DNA of 64,000 nucleotides. It comes from an uncultured Rhodobacter sp. (lineage in GTDB: Bacteria > Pseudomonadota > Alphaproteobacteria > Rhodobacterales > Rhodobacteraceae). Position 1 is the first letter of the stretch, and every line of letters starts with the position of its first letter. The stretch is taken from the NCBI GenBank assembly GCA_945952585.1, contig CAMFII010000010.1:62001-126000 (forward strand), read 5' to 3'. The notes below the pieces were generated by a model. That model had not been told where the DNA came from. It was given only the letters and a program-made list of their open reading frames with translations, and searched no databases. Of this stretch, positions 53,533 to 62,535 are shown in pieces. The position numbers and the translations under genes were made by a program.

Positions 53533-55323
53533 TCACTCGGCTGCTTCGGTGGTCTCGGTCAGGGCGGGTTGTCCCAATATGGGAAGCTGAACCTCGAATA
53601 CAGCCCCACCGCTTTCCGAATTGCGGGCGGTCAGTCGGCCACCCAGATCATTGATAATCCCGGACGAGATCGCAAGGCCAAGTCCAACCCCCTCGCCCGG
53701 CTTCTTGGTCGTGTAGAACGGCTCAAACAGGTTTTCTAGATCGCTGATCCCCGGCCCGTTGTCGCGCACGGCAAGCGTCGCCGTCTCACCCGAGGTGAGG
53801 AGGATCTCGATCTCGGGCTCCGGACGGTCCCGCGTGGCGTCCAGCGCGTTGCGCAGAAGGTTGATGATGACCTGCTCCAGCCTGATGCGGTCCGCTAGGA
53901 CCATCACCGGCCCCCGTGGCAGCGTGCGGGTGATCTTCACAACGCGGGCCTTGAGTTGCGGTTCCATCATCGACAGCGCCGATGAGACCGCCTGCTTCAC
54001 GTCCACCGGCTCGAAGGCCTCGCCGCCCTTGCGGGCATAGGACTTCAGCTGTCGGGTGATCGCCCCCATCCGGTCGATCAGGTCGTCGATGCGCTGGAAC
54101 GAGGACAGCGCCTCTTCCGCCCGGCGGCGCTGGAGGAGCAGGCGCGCCCCCGCCAGATAGGTCTTCATCGCGGCAAGCGGCTGGTTGAGCTCGTGGCTCA
54201 CCGCCGCCGACATCTCGCCGAGCGCCGCGAGTTTCGACGATTGAGCCAGCGTCTGCTCGGCGACCTCAAGGTTCTTGCGCATCTTCTCGCGTTCCGCGAT
54301 CTCGCGCTGAAGCCGGGCGTTCAGCAGGCGCAGCTCGGCACTTTCGCGCTGGAACAGCACCGATTGCGACAGGGCGCGCCGGGACAGAACGTAGAAGGTC
54401 AGCGCGAGAAGGATGGCGAAGCCCATGATTTCGAGCGCGAGCACCCCGTTCACCTGGTCGCGGATCGATGTGTAAGTGGTGTAGGTGACCAGCCGCCATC
54501 CCTGGAAGGGAATGCGCGCCTCGGTCGTCATCACCGCCTCGCCGCGGACATAGGCGTCGGGCTGGTATTGGGTCCAGTCGGTCGTCGCCAGCACCGCCCG
54601 CTCGAAGGTCGATTTCCGGCCCTTCAGCGCGATCGCCTCTTCCAGCGGCAGCCCGCGCCAGCGCGGCTCGGTGGCCAGCAGGACGACGCCCTCGCTATCG
54701 GTGATTGCCACGGCGTCCTGAAGACCCGCCCAGGCGCGTTCGAATCTGCGCAGGTCTACCTCGACGACGACGACGCCGATCGGCTTGTTCTCGGCGCTCA
54801 GCGCCCGGGAGTAGGTAAAGCCGAAATCCCCCTCGTCGCGGCGGGCGACGGTAAAGACCGTGTCCTTCGACCGCAGCGCCGAAACAAAGAACGGCTCGCT
54901 GGCCATGGTGGCGCCGAGGCGATGGCGGTTGGTCGCCGCGACCACCCGCCCGCCATTGTCCAGCAGGACAATCGACGCCGCCGCGATTTCTTCCTTGAAC
55001 GAGATCAGCCGCTGCGAGGTGTAGGTGAAATCGTTCGTCTGCAGCGCCTTGATAAGCTCGGGGTCGCGCGCCAGCAAAAGCGGCACCACCTGGTTGCGCT
55101 GCAATTCGGCCAGCAGGTTCCCGGAATAGAGGGCCAGCCGCAGCTCGGCCCGCGACCGCGTCGCCTCGGTCGACCGCGCGGTCATCCACTGGTTGGTCGC
55201 GACGATCACGGCAACGGCGATCAGCACCAGAACCGCGATCGCGATCTTGACGCGCCAGCTCAGGCCGGGCGTCGGATCGCCGCCGTCGGCGGATGGGGTC
55301 AGGGCTGTGCCGGTCTCTGTCAT
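53533..55323 (-). CDS. dctB: DctB-like sensor histidine kinase
   Basis: This 596-residue membrane kinase has two membrane segments (about 26-46 and 293-313) around a periplasmic double-Cache sensor like that of DctB, which senses C4-dicarboxylates. A coiled coil follows, then the phospho-accepting His in AAVSHELNQPLAAMKTYL and ATPase boxes (LLRNALDATRD, VRDNGPGISDL, TTKKPGEGVGLGLAIS). Its partner regulator is 6 nt downstream. Length and order match DctB; the ligand in this organism is assumed from family only. Confidence 0.88.
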   Translation of the reverse strand: MTETGTALTPSADGGDPTPGLSWRVKIAIAVLVLIAVAVIVATNQWMTARSTEATRSRAELRLALYSGNLLAELQRNQVVPLLLARDPELIKALQTNDFTYTSQRLISFKEEIAAASIVLLDNGGRVVAATNRHRLGATMASEPFFVSALRSKDTVFTVARRDEGDFGFTYSRALSAENKPIGVVVVEVDLRRFERAWAGLQDAVAITDSEGVVLLATEPRWRGLPLEEAIALKGRKSTFERAVLATTDWTQYQPDAYVRGEAVMTTEARIPFQGWRLVTYTTYTSIRDQVNGVLALEIMGFAILLALTFYVLSRRALSQSVLFQRESAELRLLNARLQREIAEREKMRKNLEVAEQTLAQSSKLAALGEMSAAVSHELNQPLAAMKTYLAGARLLLQRRRAEEALSSFQRIDDLIDRMGAITRQLKSYARKGGEAFEPVDVKQAVSSALSMMEPQLKARVVKITRTLPRGPVMVLADRIRLEQVIINLLRNALDATRDRPEPEIEILLTSGETATLAVRDNGPGISDLENLFEPFYTTKKPGEGVGLGLAISSGIINDLGGRLTARNSESGGAVFEVQLPILGQPALTETTEAAE

Positions 55324-55370
55324 GGGCGGCCAGTCTAGGCCGCCAGGCGCGCCGCCTCAAGGCGCCGGGG

Positions 55371-56039
55371 TCACGCTTCCGCGAGCGCGCCCATCACCGA
55401 GCGGAAAAGCACCGACCCGTCGGTGCCACCCTGCGCAGGTTCCACCACGCGCTCGGGATGCGGCATCATGCCCAGGACGCGGCGGTTGTCCGACAGGATG
55501 CCGGCGATGTCACCCATCGCTCCGTTGGGATTGTCGACATAGGTGAAGGCGATCCGGTCCTCGGCCTTCAGCCGCTCCAGCGTCACGGCGTCGGCCGTAT
55601 AGTTGCCGTCGTGATGGGCGACCGGCACGTGGATCACGGTGCCATTCTGCCAGCCCGAGGTATAGGCGCTGTCCCGGGTTGCGACGGTCAGACCGACCGT
55701 GCGGCAGACGAACTTCAGCCCGGCATTGCGCATCAGCACGCCCGGAAGCAGGCCCATCTCGGTCAGCACCTGGAAACCGTTGCAGATCCCGAGAACGTAG
55801 CCCCCCGCCTTGGCATGGGCCGCGACCGCCTGCCCGATCGGCGAGCGCGCCGCGATCGCGCCGCAGCGCAGGTAATCGCCGAACGAGAAGCCACCGGGGA
55901 TACCCACGATGTCGGTGCCCTTGGGCAGCTCGGTCTCCTTGTGCCACACCCGCGTCACGTCCGCCCCCGCCTTGGCAAAGGCCTCGGCCAGGTCGCGGTC
56001 GCAGTTCGATCCGGGAAAGGTGATGACGGCGGCTTTCAT
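55371..56039 (-). CDS. purQ: Phosphoribosylformylglycinamidine synthase subunit PurQ
   Basis: PurQ is the glutaminase subunit of FGAM synthase in purine synthesis and works with PurL and PurS. The 222-residue class I amidotransferase opens [19 protein letters not shown] and has the nucleophile Cys in [18 protein letters not shown] and the His-Glu pair in MMPHPERV. The start is 47 nt from the terminator-like repeat at 56141-56190 that lies behind the upstream alcohol dehydrogenase gene, so purQ needs a promoter in this gap. PurS and PurL are outside the window. Confidence 0.95.
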   Translation of the reverse strand: MKAAVITFPGSNCDRDLAEAFAKAGADVTRVWHKETELPKGTDIVGIPGGFSFGDYLRCGAIAARSPIGQAVAAHAKAGGYVLGICNGFQVLTEMGLLPGVLMRNAGLKFVCRTVGLTVATRDSAYTSGWQNGTVIHVPVAHHDGNYTADAVTLERLKAEDRIAFTYVDNPNGAMGDIAGILSDNRRVLGMMPHPERVVEPAQGGTDGSVLFRSVMGALAEA

Positions 56040-56140
56040 CGGGCGGCGCTCCGTATCTGGTGGGGTGCTCGCGCCTTAACCCAAACAAGACCCGGCTTCC
56101 AGAGCGTTCGCGGCTCCTGCCAACCAGATTGCGCCCGATG

Positions 56141-56190
56141 ACCTATTTTCTGCTCACAAATATCCCGGGGGTGCGGGGGCTGGCCCCCGC
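56141..56190 (-). repeat. Interspersed palindromic repeat (copy 2 of 3)
   Basis: Read on the minus strand it forms GCGGGGGC-CA-GCCCCCGC, followed by CCCCCGGGATATTTGTGAGC and AGAAAATAG. It lies 8 nt after the stop of the alcohol dehydrogenase gene and matches 63811-63864 and, partly, 34073-34106. Probably a 3'-end hairpin repeat common in this family; function may be termination or mRNA protection. Confidence 0.7.
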
Positions 56191-56197
56191 TTCCGCC

Positions 56198-57235
56198 CTA
56201 TCCGCCAAAGCGGTCGATCACCGCCACACCCGGCGGCATCGGCCCGTTGAAGGCGCGCAGCTCCGCGCTCGCCCCGGACAGGGGGACGGTGCGAGCGACA
56301 ATGGGCGAGACATCCACCCGGCCCATCTCGATCAGCGTCAGCAGCGACGGGTAGCGCCAGCTCGGCATCCCGCGAGAACCGAAGAGCGACAGCTGCTTCA
56401 TGTAGACGGCGTTCAGGTTGATCTCCATCCGCGCCATGTGCCCGGTCGGCAGACCGATCTGCACATGACGGCCAAGCGGACGGAGGCATTCGACCGAGGC
56501 GTTGACGGTCGCAGGAATGCCAAGCGCCTCGATGCTGACATGGGCGCCGCCGCCGGTGATCTCGACGATGCGCGCGCCGACATCGCCATCGCGCGCATCG
56601 ACCGCGGCCTCGGCACCTAGCGAAAGGGCATGGGCCAGGCGTTCCGGCACGACATCGACCACGACCACCCGCGCGCCAAGCGCCCGGCCCAGAATAAGCG
56701 CGGACAGGCCGACGCCGCCGGTGCCATGCACCGCCAGCCATTCCCCGGCCTGCAGCGCGGCGCGTCCGGTCAGGGCGTGCCAGGCGGTGGTGACCCGGCA
56801 GCCAAGCCCCGCCGCCAGCACCGGCGACAACATGTCCGGAAGCCGGGCAAGGTTGTGGGCATGGGGCACGGCAATGAATTCGGCATAGGCGCCGGGATCG
56901 CCAAAGCCCGGCACGCGCTGGCTGCGGCAGGTCGTGGTCTGCCCCGAGCGGCATTCCGGGCATTCGCCGCAGGACAGGATGAAGGGCGCGATTACCCTGT
57001 CGCCCACCTGCCAGCGGGCAAGCGGCCCGGCCTCGACCACCTCGCCCGAATATTCATGCCCCGGGATCGCCCCCGGCTTGACCTTCGGATGCTCGCCGAC
57101 CCAGCCATGCCAGTCGGACCGGCAGATGCCACAGGCCAAGACTTTCAGCACGACGCCATCGGGCGGGCAGATTGGATCGGGCACGTCCTCGATCGAGAGG
57201 TCGGCGTTGTAGGCCCTCAGGATTGCAGCGCGCAT
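56198..57235 (-). CDS. Zinc-dependent alcohol dehydrogenase family protein
   Basis: This 345-residue medium-chain dehydrogenase has the catalytic zinc ligands in ACGICRSDWHGW and GHEYSGEV, the structural zinc lobe with four Cys (CGECPECRSGQTTTC), and the NAD(P)-binding GTGGVGL. The substrate is unknown; the closest look is to zinc alcohol dehydrogenases that handle primary or sugar alcohols. It is downstream of trmJ on the same strand (114-nt gap) and upstream of purQ, with no pathway neighbours. Confidence 0.88.
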   Translation of the reverse strand: MRAAILRAYNADLSIEDVPDPICPPDGVVLKVLACGICRSDWHGWVGEHPKVKPGAIPGHEYSGEVVEAGPLARWQVGDRVIAPFILSCGECPECRSGQTTTCRSQRVPGFGDPGAYAEFIAVPHAHNLARLPDMLSPVLAAGLGCRVTTAWHALTGRAALQAGEWLAVHGTGGVGLSALILGRALGARVVVVDVVPERLAHALSLGAEAAVDARDGDVGARIVEITGGGAHVSIEALGIPATVNASVECLRPLGRHVQIGLPTGHMARMEINLNAVYMKQLSLFGSRGMPSWRYPSLLTLIEMGRVDVSPIVARTVPLSGASAELRAFNGPMPPGVAVIDRFGG

Positions 57236-57349
57236 GGGGTTCTCCGGTAGTGCCGCCCCATCAGGACGGCGCGGAGAGGTCCGGTCTAGCGGGCAGCGGC
57301 GGACAAAGGTCGCAAACGGTCGTTGCGGGCGATTTTCCTGCCGGCAGGG

Positions 57350-58075
57350 CTAGGGCAGTTTCCGCACGATCTGGCGCAGCATCCCGTGCAGGCTTTGCAC
57401 ATCGGCTCGGGTCAGCGCGAGCCGCGCCCACATCTGGCGGATCGCAAGCTTCATCCCCGGCGCCTTTTCCGGCGGAAAGAAGAACCCCGCGGCTTCCAGC
57501 CGCTCCTCGAAATGGTCGCCAAGTTTCTCGACCTCGATGCGGCTGGCGAATTCCGTGCCAGCCATGACCATCACCTCGGCCGGAACCTCGGCCGTCTGCC
57601 GGCGCCATTCGTAGCCCATCAGAAGCACGCATTGCGCGAGGTTGAGCGACGGGAAGTCCGGGTTCACCGGGACCGTCACGATCGCATTGGCGACCGCGAC
57701 ATCCTCGTTCTCCAGCCCGGCCCGCTCTGGCCCGAAAAGCACACCGACCCGCTTGCCCTCCGCCGCCAGGGCGCGCGCCTGCTCCATTGCCCGCTCGGGC
57801 GTCACCACCGGCTTGGTGATGTAGCGGCTGCGCGCGGTGGTTGCGAAAACGTAGTCGCAATCGGCCACCGCGGCGTTCACCCCGTCATAGGGCCCGGCGA
57901 AGTCGAGAAGCCGCCCTGCCCCGCTCGCCATCGCCACGGCCCGGGAATTCGGCCATTCGTCGCGCGGGTCGACGACGCGCAGCCCCTCCAGCCCGAAATT
58001 CAGCATCGCCCGCGCGGCGGCGCCGATATTCTCGCCCATCTGCGGGCGGACAAGGATGAAGACGGGCGGGGTCAC
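57350..58075 (-). CDS. trmJ: tRNA Cm32/Um32 methyltransferase TrmJ
   Basis: TrmJ 2'-O-methylates position 32 of several tRNAs. The 241-residue SPOUT protein has VFILVRPQMGENIGAAARAMLNFGLEGLRVVDPRDEWPN at the start, VLFGPERAGLENEDVAVANAIVTVPVNPDFPSLNLAQC in the knotted SAM site and a helical C-terminal tail. The start is a GTG at 58075 (VTPPVF) with an AAGGAAAT site upstream; longer readings run into the divergent TfoX-N gene. Other SpoU members (TrmH, RlmB) are separated by the NPDFPSLNLAQ signature. Confidence 0.87.
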   Translation of the reverse strand: MTPPVFILVRPQMGENIGAAARAMLNFGLEGLRVVDPRDEWPNSRAVAMASGAGRLLDFAGPYDGVNAAVADCDYVFATTARSRYITKPVVTPERAMEQARALAAEGKRVGVLFGPERAGLENEDVAVANAIVTVPVNPDFPSLNLAQCVLLMGYEWRRQTAEVPAEVMVMAGTEFASRIEVEKLGDHFEERLEAAGFFFPPEKAPGMKLAIRQMWARLALTRADVQSLHGMLRQIVRKLP

Positions 58076-58149
58076 GGGCGATTTCCTTGGTCGGGGTCCG
58101 GCGCGCCTGATACGATGGAGGCGCGGCAGGTGGCAAGCGGGGGCGCGGC

Positions 58150-58476
58150 ATGGCCTGGGACGAAGCATTGGCAGAGCGGATCCGCGCCGACCTGACGGGA
58201 CATGCCATCGTCGAGAAACGGATGTTCGGCGGACTGGCCTGGATGCTGCATGGCCACATGGTGTGCGGCATCCACAAGGGCGGCGCCTTCTACCGCGTCG
58301 GCAAGGCCAACGAGACGGCCGCGCTCGCCCTCCCCGGCATTGCGCCGATGACGATGAACGGCCGCCCGATGGCCGGCATGGTCGAGGCCACCGCCGAGGC
58401 CAGCCGCGACGACGGGCGGCGGCAGCGCCTGCTCGGGCTGGCAACGGGCTTCGTGAATTCGCTGCCGCCCAAGTAG
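58150..58476 (+). CDS. TfoX N-terminal domain protein
   Basis: This 108-residue protein is a single TfoX/Sxy N-terminal domain (ERIRADLTGHAIVEKRMFGGLAWMLHGHMVCGIHKGGAFYRVG). It lacks the C-terminal domain of competence regulators Sxy/TfoX. Such short versions are common in Rhodobacteraceae, have no proven role and are not enough to infer natural competence. It is divergent from trmJ and followed by a thiE-like gene after 51 nt. Confidence 0.85.
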   Translation: MAWDEALAERIRADLTGHAIVEKRMFGGLAWMLHGHMVCGIHKGGAFYRVGKANETAALALPGIAPMTMNGRPMAGMVEATAEASRDDGRRQRLLGLATGFVNSLPPK

Positions 58477-58527
58477 ACCCCCGGCAAAAGCTGCGCTAGG
58501 AGGGGCATCAGAACCAAGGAGCCCCCC

Positions 58528-59148
58528 ATGGCCGATGCCGAGCGCCCGCAGATCTACCTCGTCACCCCGCCCGACGCGACGCTCAAGGACTTTCCCGACC
58601 GTCTGGCCGAGGTACTGGACGCGGTGGAGATCGCCTGCATCCGCCTGTCGCTTGCGACCCGGGACGAGGACCGCATCTCGCGCATGGCCGACGCGCTGCG
58701 CGAGGTCGCCCATGCCCGGGACGTGGCGCTGGTGATCGAGAACCACCTGCTGATGGTCGAACGGCTGGGCCTTGACGGGGTCCATCTGTCCGACGGCGCG
58801 CGAAACCTGCGCAAGGCGCGCAAGGACCTCGGCAACGACGCGATTGTTGGCGCCTTCTGCGGCACTACCCGCCACGAAGGGATGAATGCCGGCGAGGCCG
58901 GGGCGGATTACGTGGCCTTTGGGCCGATCGGCCCCTCGCCGCTCGGCACCGGCGCATCCGCCGAGTTCGAGCTGTTCCAGTGGTGGTCCGAGATGATCGA
59001 GGTTCCCGTCGTCGCCGAAGGCGCGCTTACGGCCGAACTGGTCGAGAAATTCGGGCCGGTCACCGATTTCTTCGCCTTCGGCGAGGAAATCTGGCGCGAA
59101 AGCGATGCGGCGGCGGCCCTGCGGAAGCTGGTCGCGCCGCTTGGCTGA
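58528..59148 (+). CDS. Thiamine phosphate synthase-like protein
   Basis: This 206-residue TIM-barrel protein matches the thiamine phosphate synthase/TenI superfamily: IYLVTPPDATLKDF, LVIENHLLMVERLGLDGVHLSDGARNLRKAR, GAFCGTTRHEGMNAGEAGADYVAFGPIGPS and VVAEGALT. Several family residues are kept (Asp in GLDGVHL, GPI loop), but the usual TPS phosphate/pyrimidine residues are only partly visible, so it may be a thiE paralogue with an altered substrate. No other thi gene is near. The start follows AAGGAG. The gap after it holds two hairpins. Confidence 0.78.
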   Translation: MADAERPQIYLVTPPDATLKDFPDRLAEVLDAVEIACIRLSLATRDEDRISRMADALREVAHARDVALVIENHLLMVERLGLDGVHLSDGARNLRKARKDLGNDAIVGAFCGTTRHEGMNAGEAGADYVAFGPIGPSPLGTGASAEFELFQWWSEMIEVPVVAEGALTAELVEKFGPVTDFFAFGEEIWRESDAAAALRKLVAPLG

Positions 59149-59155
59149 AGCGCGT

Positions 59156-59202
59156 CCAAGATCCTTTCAAGGATCTTGGCAAATTTCTTGCAAGAGATTT
59201 GC
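59156..59202. repeat. Two tandem hairpins between convergent genes
   Basis: CCAAGATCCTT (59156-59166) and AAGGATCTTGG (59169-59179) are a perfect inverted repeat; GCAAATTTCTT (59179-59189) and AAGAGATTTGC (59192-59202) pair with one G-T. Together they fill the 66-nt gap between the thiE-like gene and olsA and may end transcription from both sides. Confidence 0.65.
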
Positions 59203-59214
59203 GGCGACCACTGG

Positions 59215-60042
59215 TCAGGCCTCGGCGAAAGGATGACTGGCGCGGATCACCCGCTCACAATGGGCCGCGAGCGTCTTGCGATCGGGGAAGGCGTCCACCG
59301 GCACCGGAGGATGCAGGATCACCTCGACCGCACCCCGCCTCGGCGCGGCCAGAACGGCCAGCAGGTGCGGGCCGAAACCCATATCGCCCCACCAGCCATA
59401 GAATCGCGGATCGGCGCCATCGGGCGCGCGATAGACGACCGTTACCGGCTGGATGCTCAGCACGGTCTCAAGTCCGTGGGTGAAGAACGCCGCAAAAAGC
59501 GTTGTCTTGAAAGGCAAAACCCGCAAACCGTCTGTGCTTGTTCCCTCGGGGAAGAACAAAAGCCGGTGCCCCGCCCTCAACCGCTCTTCAAAGAGCTGCT
59601 GCTGGGCCTTCGCCTCGCTCCCCTTGCGGGCGATGAAGACCGTTCCGGTGGCCTTTGCCAGCCATCCGATCCCGGGCCAACCCGCAACATCGTCCTTGGA
59701 CACGAAATAGATGCGCTGCACCGCGTTCAGCGTGAAGATGTCGAGCCAGCTGGCGTGGTTTGCAACGACCGCCCCCCGCTCCTGCATCGGTGTGCCGCTG
59801 ACTTTCAGCCGAAGTCCAAGGATGAGCAGGGCCGAGCGGCAGACGAACTGGGTGATCCAGGGCGTCCATGGCCGGTTCAGCCCGAAAAGCGGCCGCTCGA
59901 TCAGCCGCAGCAGCAGCAACAAGAGCAGGCAGCCATAGGTCACGAGCGCGAGCGTGCCCCCGCGCAGGACCACCCGCAGCCAGCCCATCACACCGGGCCG
60001 CGGCAGCGCCATCTCGTCGACGAGCCAGTCCTGGCTGCTCAT
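59215..60042 (-). CDS. olsA: Lyso-ornithine lipid O-acyltransferase OlsA (PlsC family)
   Basis: OlsA adds the second acyl chain to lyso-ornithine lipid. The 275-residue protein has an N-terminal membrane helix (about 29-48) and PlsC motifs: the catalytic NHASWLD (His96, Asp101), FIARKGSEAK, and the FFPEGTSTDG block near residue 170. The olsA assignment rests on the gene overlapping olsB by 4 nt; a lysophosphatidic acid acyltransferase activity is also possible, as known for OlsA of some Rhodobacter. Confidence 0.87.
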   Translation of the reverse strand: MSSQDWLVDEMALPRPGVMGWLRVVLRGGTLALVTYGCLLLLLLLRLIERPLFGLNRPWTPWITQFVCRSALLILGLRLKVSGTPMQERGAVVANHASWLDIFTLNAVQRIYFVSKDDVAGWPGIGWLAKATGTVFIARKGSEAKAQQQLFEERLRAGHRLLFFPEGTSTDGLRVLPFKTTLFAAFFTHGLETVLSIQPVTVVYRAPDGADPRFYGWWGDMGFGPHLLAVLAAPRRGAVEVILHPPVPVDAFPDRKTLAAHCERVIRASHPFAEA

Positions 60043-60827
60043 CCGGCCTGGCCCGCCTTGCGGACGTAGAATTCCCGGTGTTTCGCCGACATCCGCACAG
60101 TGTCCATCACGAGGCAGACATCGGTGGTATTGAAGGCGTGGTCGATCCAGGCCCCCTCGCCCACGAAGCCGCCCAGCCGGAGATAGGCCTTGATCAGTGC
60201 CGGGGTCGCCACCATCGCCGCGCGGCGGTCGATCTTGTCGGCAGGCACGAGGTCCATGCGCTGGAAATGGTTCGGTTGCGCCCGCACGCGCAGCTCGGGC
60301 GGGGCAAGATGGTTATGGTGCAGGTAGGACAGCGGCATCGCCAGAGGCTCGATTTCGGTGCCGTGAAAGCTGGCCACGCCGAAGAGGATCTCGATCCCCC
60401 GCTCGAGCACGTAGTCCGCCAGCGCGTTCCACAGATGGAACATCGCCGTCCCGCCCCGATGATCCGCCGCCACGCAGGACCGACCTAGCTCAAGAAGCTT
60501 GCGTCCTGAGGTCTTTAGCGGAGCGAGATCGTATTCGTCTTCCGAGTAGAACCGACCGCCGGTCGCAAGCACCCGGTCGCTCGGCAAAAGGCGGTAGACC
60601 CCCACGACATCCTCAAGTCGCGCCGGGTCCTTGCGGGTGTCGATCAGCAGGAGATGGTCGAAAATGGGATCGAAGGCGTCACGCTCCAGCCGCGCGTCAT
60701 GATCGACCAGCGCACCGTCTCCGCCCAGTTCCTCGACAAAGACCTCGTACCGCAGACGTTGCGCCGCCCGCAGGTCGCGGTCGTCCCGCGCAAGACGGAG
60801 CGTGTAATGCGGTTCCTCGGGGATCAT
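60039..60827 (-). CDS. olsB: L-ornithine N-alpha-acyltransferase OlsB
   Basis: OlsB transfers a 3-hydroxyacyl group from acyl carrier protein to ornithine, the first step of phosphate-free ornithine lipid synthesis. The 262-residue protein is of the GNAT-like hemolysin/OlsB family: LRYEVFVEELGGDGA, HDARLERDAFDPIFDHLLLID, the LLELGRSCVAADHRGG strand and FGVASFHGTE, ending AWIDHAFNTTDVCLVMDT. It overlaps olsA by 4 nt. Ornithine lipids often replace phospholipids under phosphate limitation, but no phosphate-box was identified upstream. Confidence 0.9.
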   Translation of the reverse strand: MIPEEPHYTLRLARDDRDLRAAQRLRYEVFVEELGGDGALVDHDARLERDAFDPIFDHLLLIDTRKDPARLEDVVGVYRLLPSDRVLATGGRFYSEDEYDLAPLKTSGRKLLELGRSCVAADHRGGTAMFHLWNALADYVLERGIEILFGVASFHGTEIEPLAMPLSYLHHNHLAPPELRVRAQPNHFQRMDLVPADKIDRRAAMVATPALIKAYLRLGGFVGEGAWIDHAFNTTDVCLVMDTVRMSAKHREFYVRKAGQAG

Positions 60828-60975
60828 GGGGCAGTCGCAGCCTCGAGTTTGGCAGCCGGAATGGCCGTGCCTCGCGCCCGGCGGTTTTAGGGTTTCGTAA
60901 ACCTTATTGCAACAGACCGGAGAAGCGGGCCGATCCGGTCCGCTTGCACAATCCCAGGTTGTATGTCAGCACATG

Positions 60976-61158
60976 TCAGGCGTCGAAAACCCGTTGAAGC
61001 TCCACCTTCGCTCCATCGATCACCACCTTGCCGGCATGTTCGAAATTGACCGTGATCCGCCCGCCGACACTCGACTGCACCTGGCCGAGCCCCCAGTCGG
61101 GCTGGCCCGGATGGCGTACCAGCATCCCCGGTTCGAGTATCGCGTTGACGCCCTTCAT
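60976..61158 (-). CDS. DUF3553 small protein
   Basis: This 60-residue protein is a DUF3553 domain: LEPGMLVRHPGQPDWGLGQVQSSVGGRITVNFEHAGKVVIDGAKVELQRV, a beta-barrel-like sheet resembling the C-terminal domain of helicases such as UvrD/PcrA-related proteins; function unknown. The ATG at 61158 lies 10 nt from an AGGAGG; the ATG at 61167 is too close to it. It is divergent from chpT (gap 33 nt) and upstream of olsB. Confidence 0.8.
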   Translation of the reverse strand: MKGVNAILEPGMLVRHPGQPDWGLGQVQSSVGGRITVNFEHAGKVVIDGAKVELQRVFDA

Positions 61159-61191
61159 ACCTTTCATGCCTCCTGACGCGGGACATAGCCC

Positions 61192-61785
61192 ATGACCGAC
61201 CGCCCCGACCTTGCCGCGCTCATCGGATCGCGGATCTGCCACGATCTTGTCAGCCCGATCGGTGCGATCGGCAATGGGGTCGAGTTGATGGCGATGGAGC
61301 GCGGGGGCGCAAGCCCCGAACTTGACCTGATCGCCGACAGTGTCAGTTCGGCCAATGCCAAGCTGCGGTTCTTCCGCCTCGCCTTCGGCGCAAGCGCCGG
61401 TCAGCGTGTCGCGCGGGCCGAAGTGCAGGCGACCCTGCACGATGCCCTTCCGGCGGCGCGGCTGACCGTCTCCTGGACCAGCGACCCCGATCTTGCGCGA
61501 GGCGACGTCAAGCTTCTGCTGCTGATGTTGCTGTGCCTGGAAACCGCGATGCCTTGGGGCGGCCGCATCGCGGTCCTGCAGGGCCCGACACGCTGGACCG
61601 TGCAGGCCCAGGCCCCGCGGCTCAAGATCGATCCCGGCCTCTGGGGCTCGTTGCAGGCACCCGAACCGGGGCTGGAGGTGACGCCGGCCCTCGTCCATTT
61701 CCCGCTTCTGGCCGAAGAACTGCGCCGCTCCGGCAGGCGGTTCAGCGCGGAACTCGGGGATACGGCGATCAGGCTCGACCTCTGA
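61192..61785 (+). CDS. chpT: Histidine phosphotransferase ChpT
   Basis: ChpT passes phosphate from the hybrid kinase CckA to the response regulators CtrA and CpdR, which control cell cycle or motility/gene transfer in alphaproteobacteria. The 197-residue protein has the phospho-accepting His17 in ICHDLVSPIGAIGNGVELM, in a dimerisation helix pair, followed by a degenerate ATPase-like domain (LLLLMLLCLETAMPWGG) without clear nucleotide boxes, as in ChpT. It has no operon partner here; CckA and CtrA are outside the window. Confidence 0.9.
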   Translation: MTDRPDLAALIGSRICHDLVSPIGAIGNGVELMAMERGGASPELDLIADSVSSANAKLRFFRLAFGASAGQRVARAEVQATLHDALPAARLTVSWTSDPDLARGDVKLLLLMLLCLETAMPWGGRIAVLQGPTRWTVQAQAPRLKIDPGLWGSLQAPEPGLEVTPALVHFPLLAEELRRSGRRFSAELGDTAIRLDL

Positions 61786-61905
61786 TCTTCCTGCCCCGGG
61801 GTGCGGCAGCGTTTCGAGGCATCACAAGTCGCCCCTTGACGGGGACGCCGTGGAAGGGATTGGCTCTGCCCGAAGGCAACCGCGCAGAGCCCAGGGAGGG
61901 AAAGC

Positions 61906-62532
61906 ATGCCCGGATACAAGGTGACGTACTTCGATTTTTCCGGCAGCCGGGGCGAGGAAGTCCGGCTTGCCCTGTCGATTGCCGGGCTGCCCTTCGAAGA
62001 CAACCGTCTTGAGCGGGCCGCCTTCGCCGCCATGAAGCCCGGGCTTCCCTTTGGCAGCCTGCCCACGCTCGAGATCGAGGGGCATGGCACCTTCGCCCAG
62101 AGCAACGCCATCCTGCGCCTGATCGGCCGCCAGAACGGGCTGTATCCCGAAGACCTCTACGAAGCCGCGCGCCATGATGCCCTGATGGACGCCGCCGAGG
62201 ACCTTCGCCACCGCATCTCGCCGACCATGCGTATGCCCGATGGCCCCGACAAGGTCGCGGCGCGCCAGCAGCTCGCGGGGGAATACCTGCCGCTCTGGGG
62301 CACCTGCGTCGAGCGGGCGCTGACCGCCGCATCGCCGGTCGGCCCCTTCGTGATGGGGACGAAGATCGGTGTTGCCGACCTCAAGCTCTACATGGTCCAT
62401 CGCTGGATCGCGAGCGGCTCGGTCGACCATATCCCGGGCAGCGTGCTCGCCCCCTATGCGCGGCTGAACCGCCTGGCCGAGACCGTGCGCGCGCACCCGG
62501 CCGTCGCCGCCTGGTCCGCCCGCGCCGCCTGA
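61906..62532 (+). CDS. Glutathione S-transferase family protein
   Basis: This 208-residue protein has a thioredoxin-fold N-terminal domain (VTYFDFSGSRGEEVRLALSIAGLPFEDNRL, then GSLPTLEIEGHGTFAQSNAILRLIGRQ, the glutathione site with the cis-Pro and the QSNAI/SNA block) and an all-helical C-terminal domain (KIGVADLKLYMVHRWI). The sequence looks like the sigma-like class, with Tyr8 as a likely catalytic residue. The substrate is unknown. It follows chpT after 120 nt and is convergent with proA, only 3 nt between the stops. Confidence 0.87.
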   Translation: MPGYKVTYFDFSGSRGEEVRLALSIAGLPFEDNRLERAAFAAMKPGLPFGSLPTLEIEGHGTFAQSNAILRLIGRQNGLYPEDLYEAARHDALMDAAEDLRHRISPTMRMPDGPDKVAARQQLAGEYLPLWGTCVERALTAASPVGPFVMGTKIGVADLKLYMVHRWIASGSVDHIPGSVLAPYARLNRLAETVRAHPAVAAWSARAA

Positions 62533-62535
62533 GGC

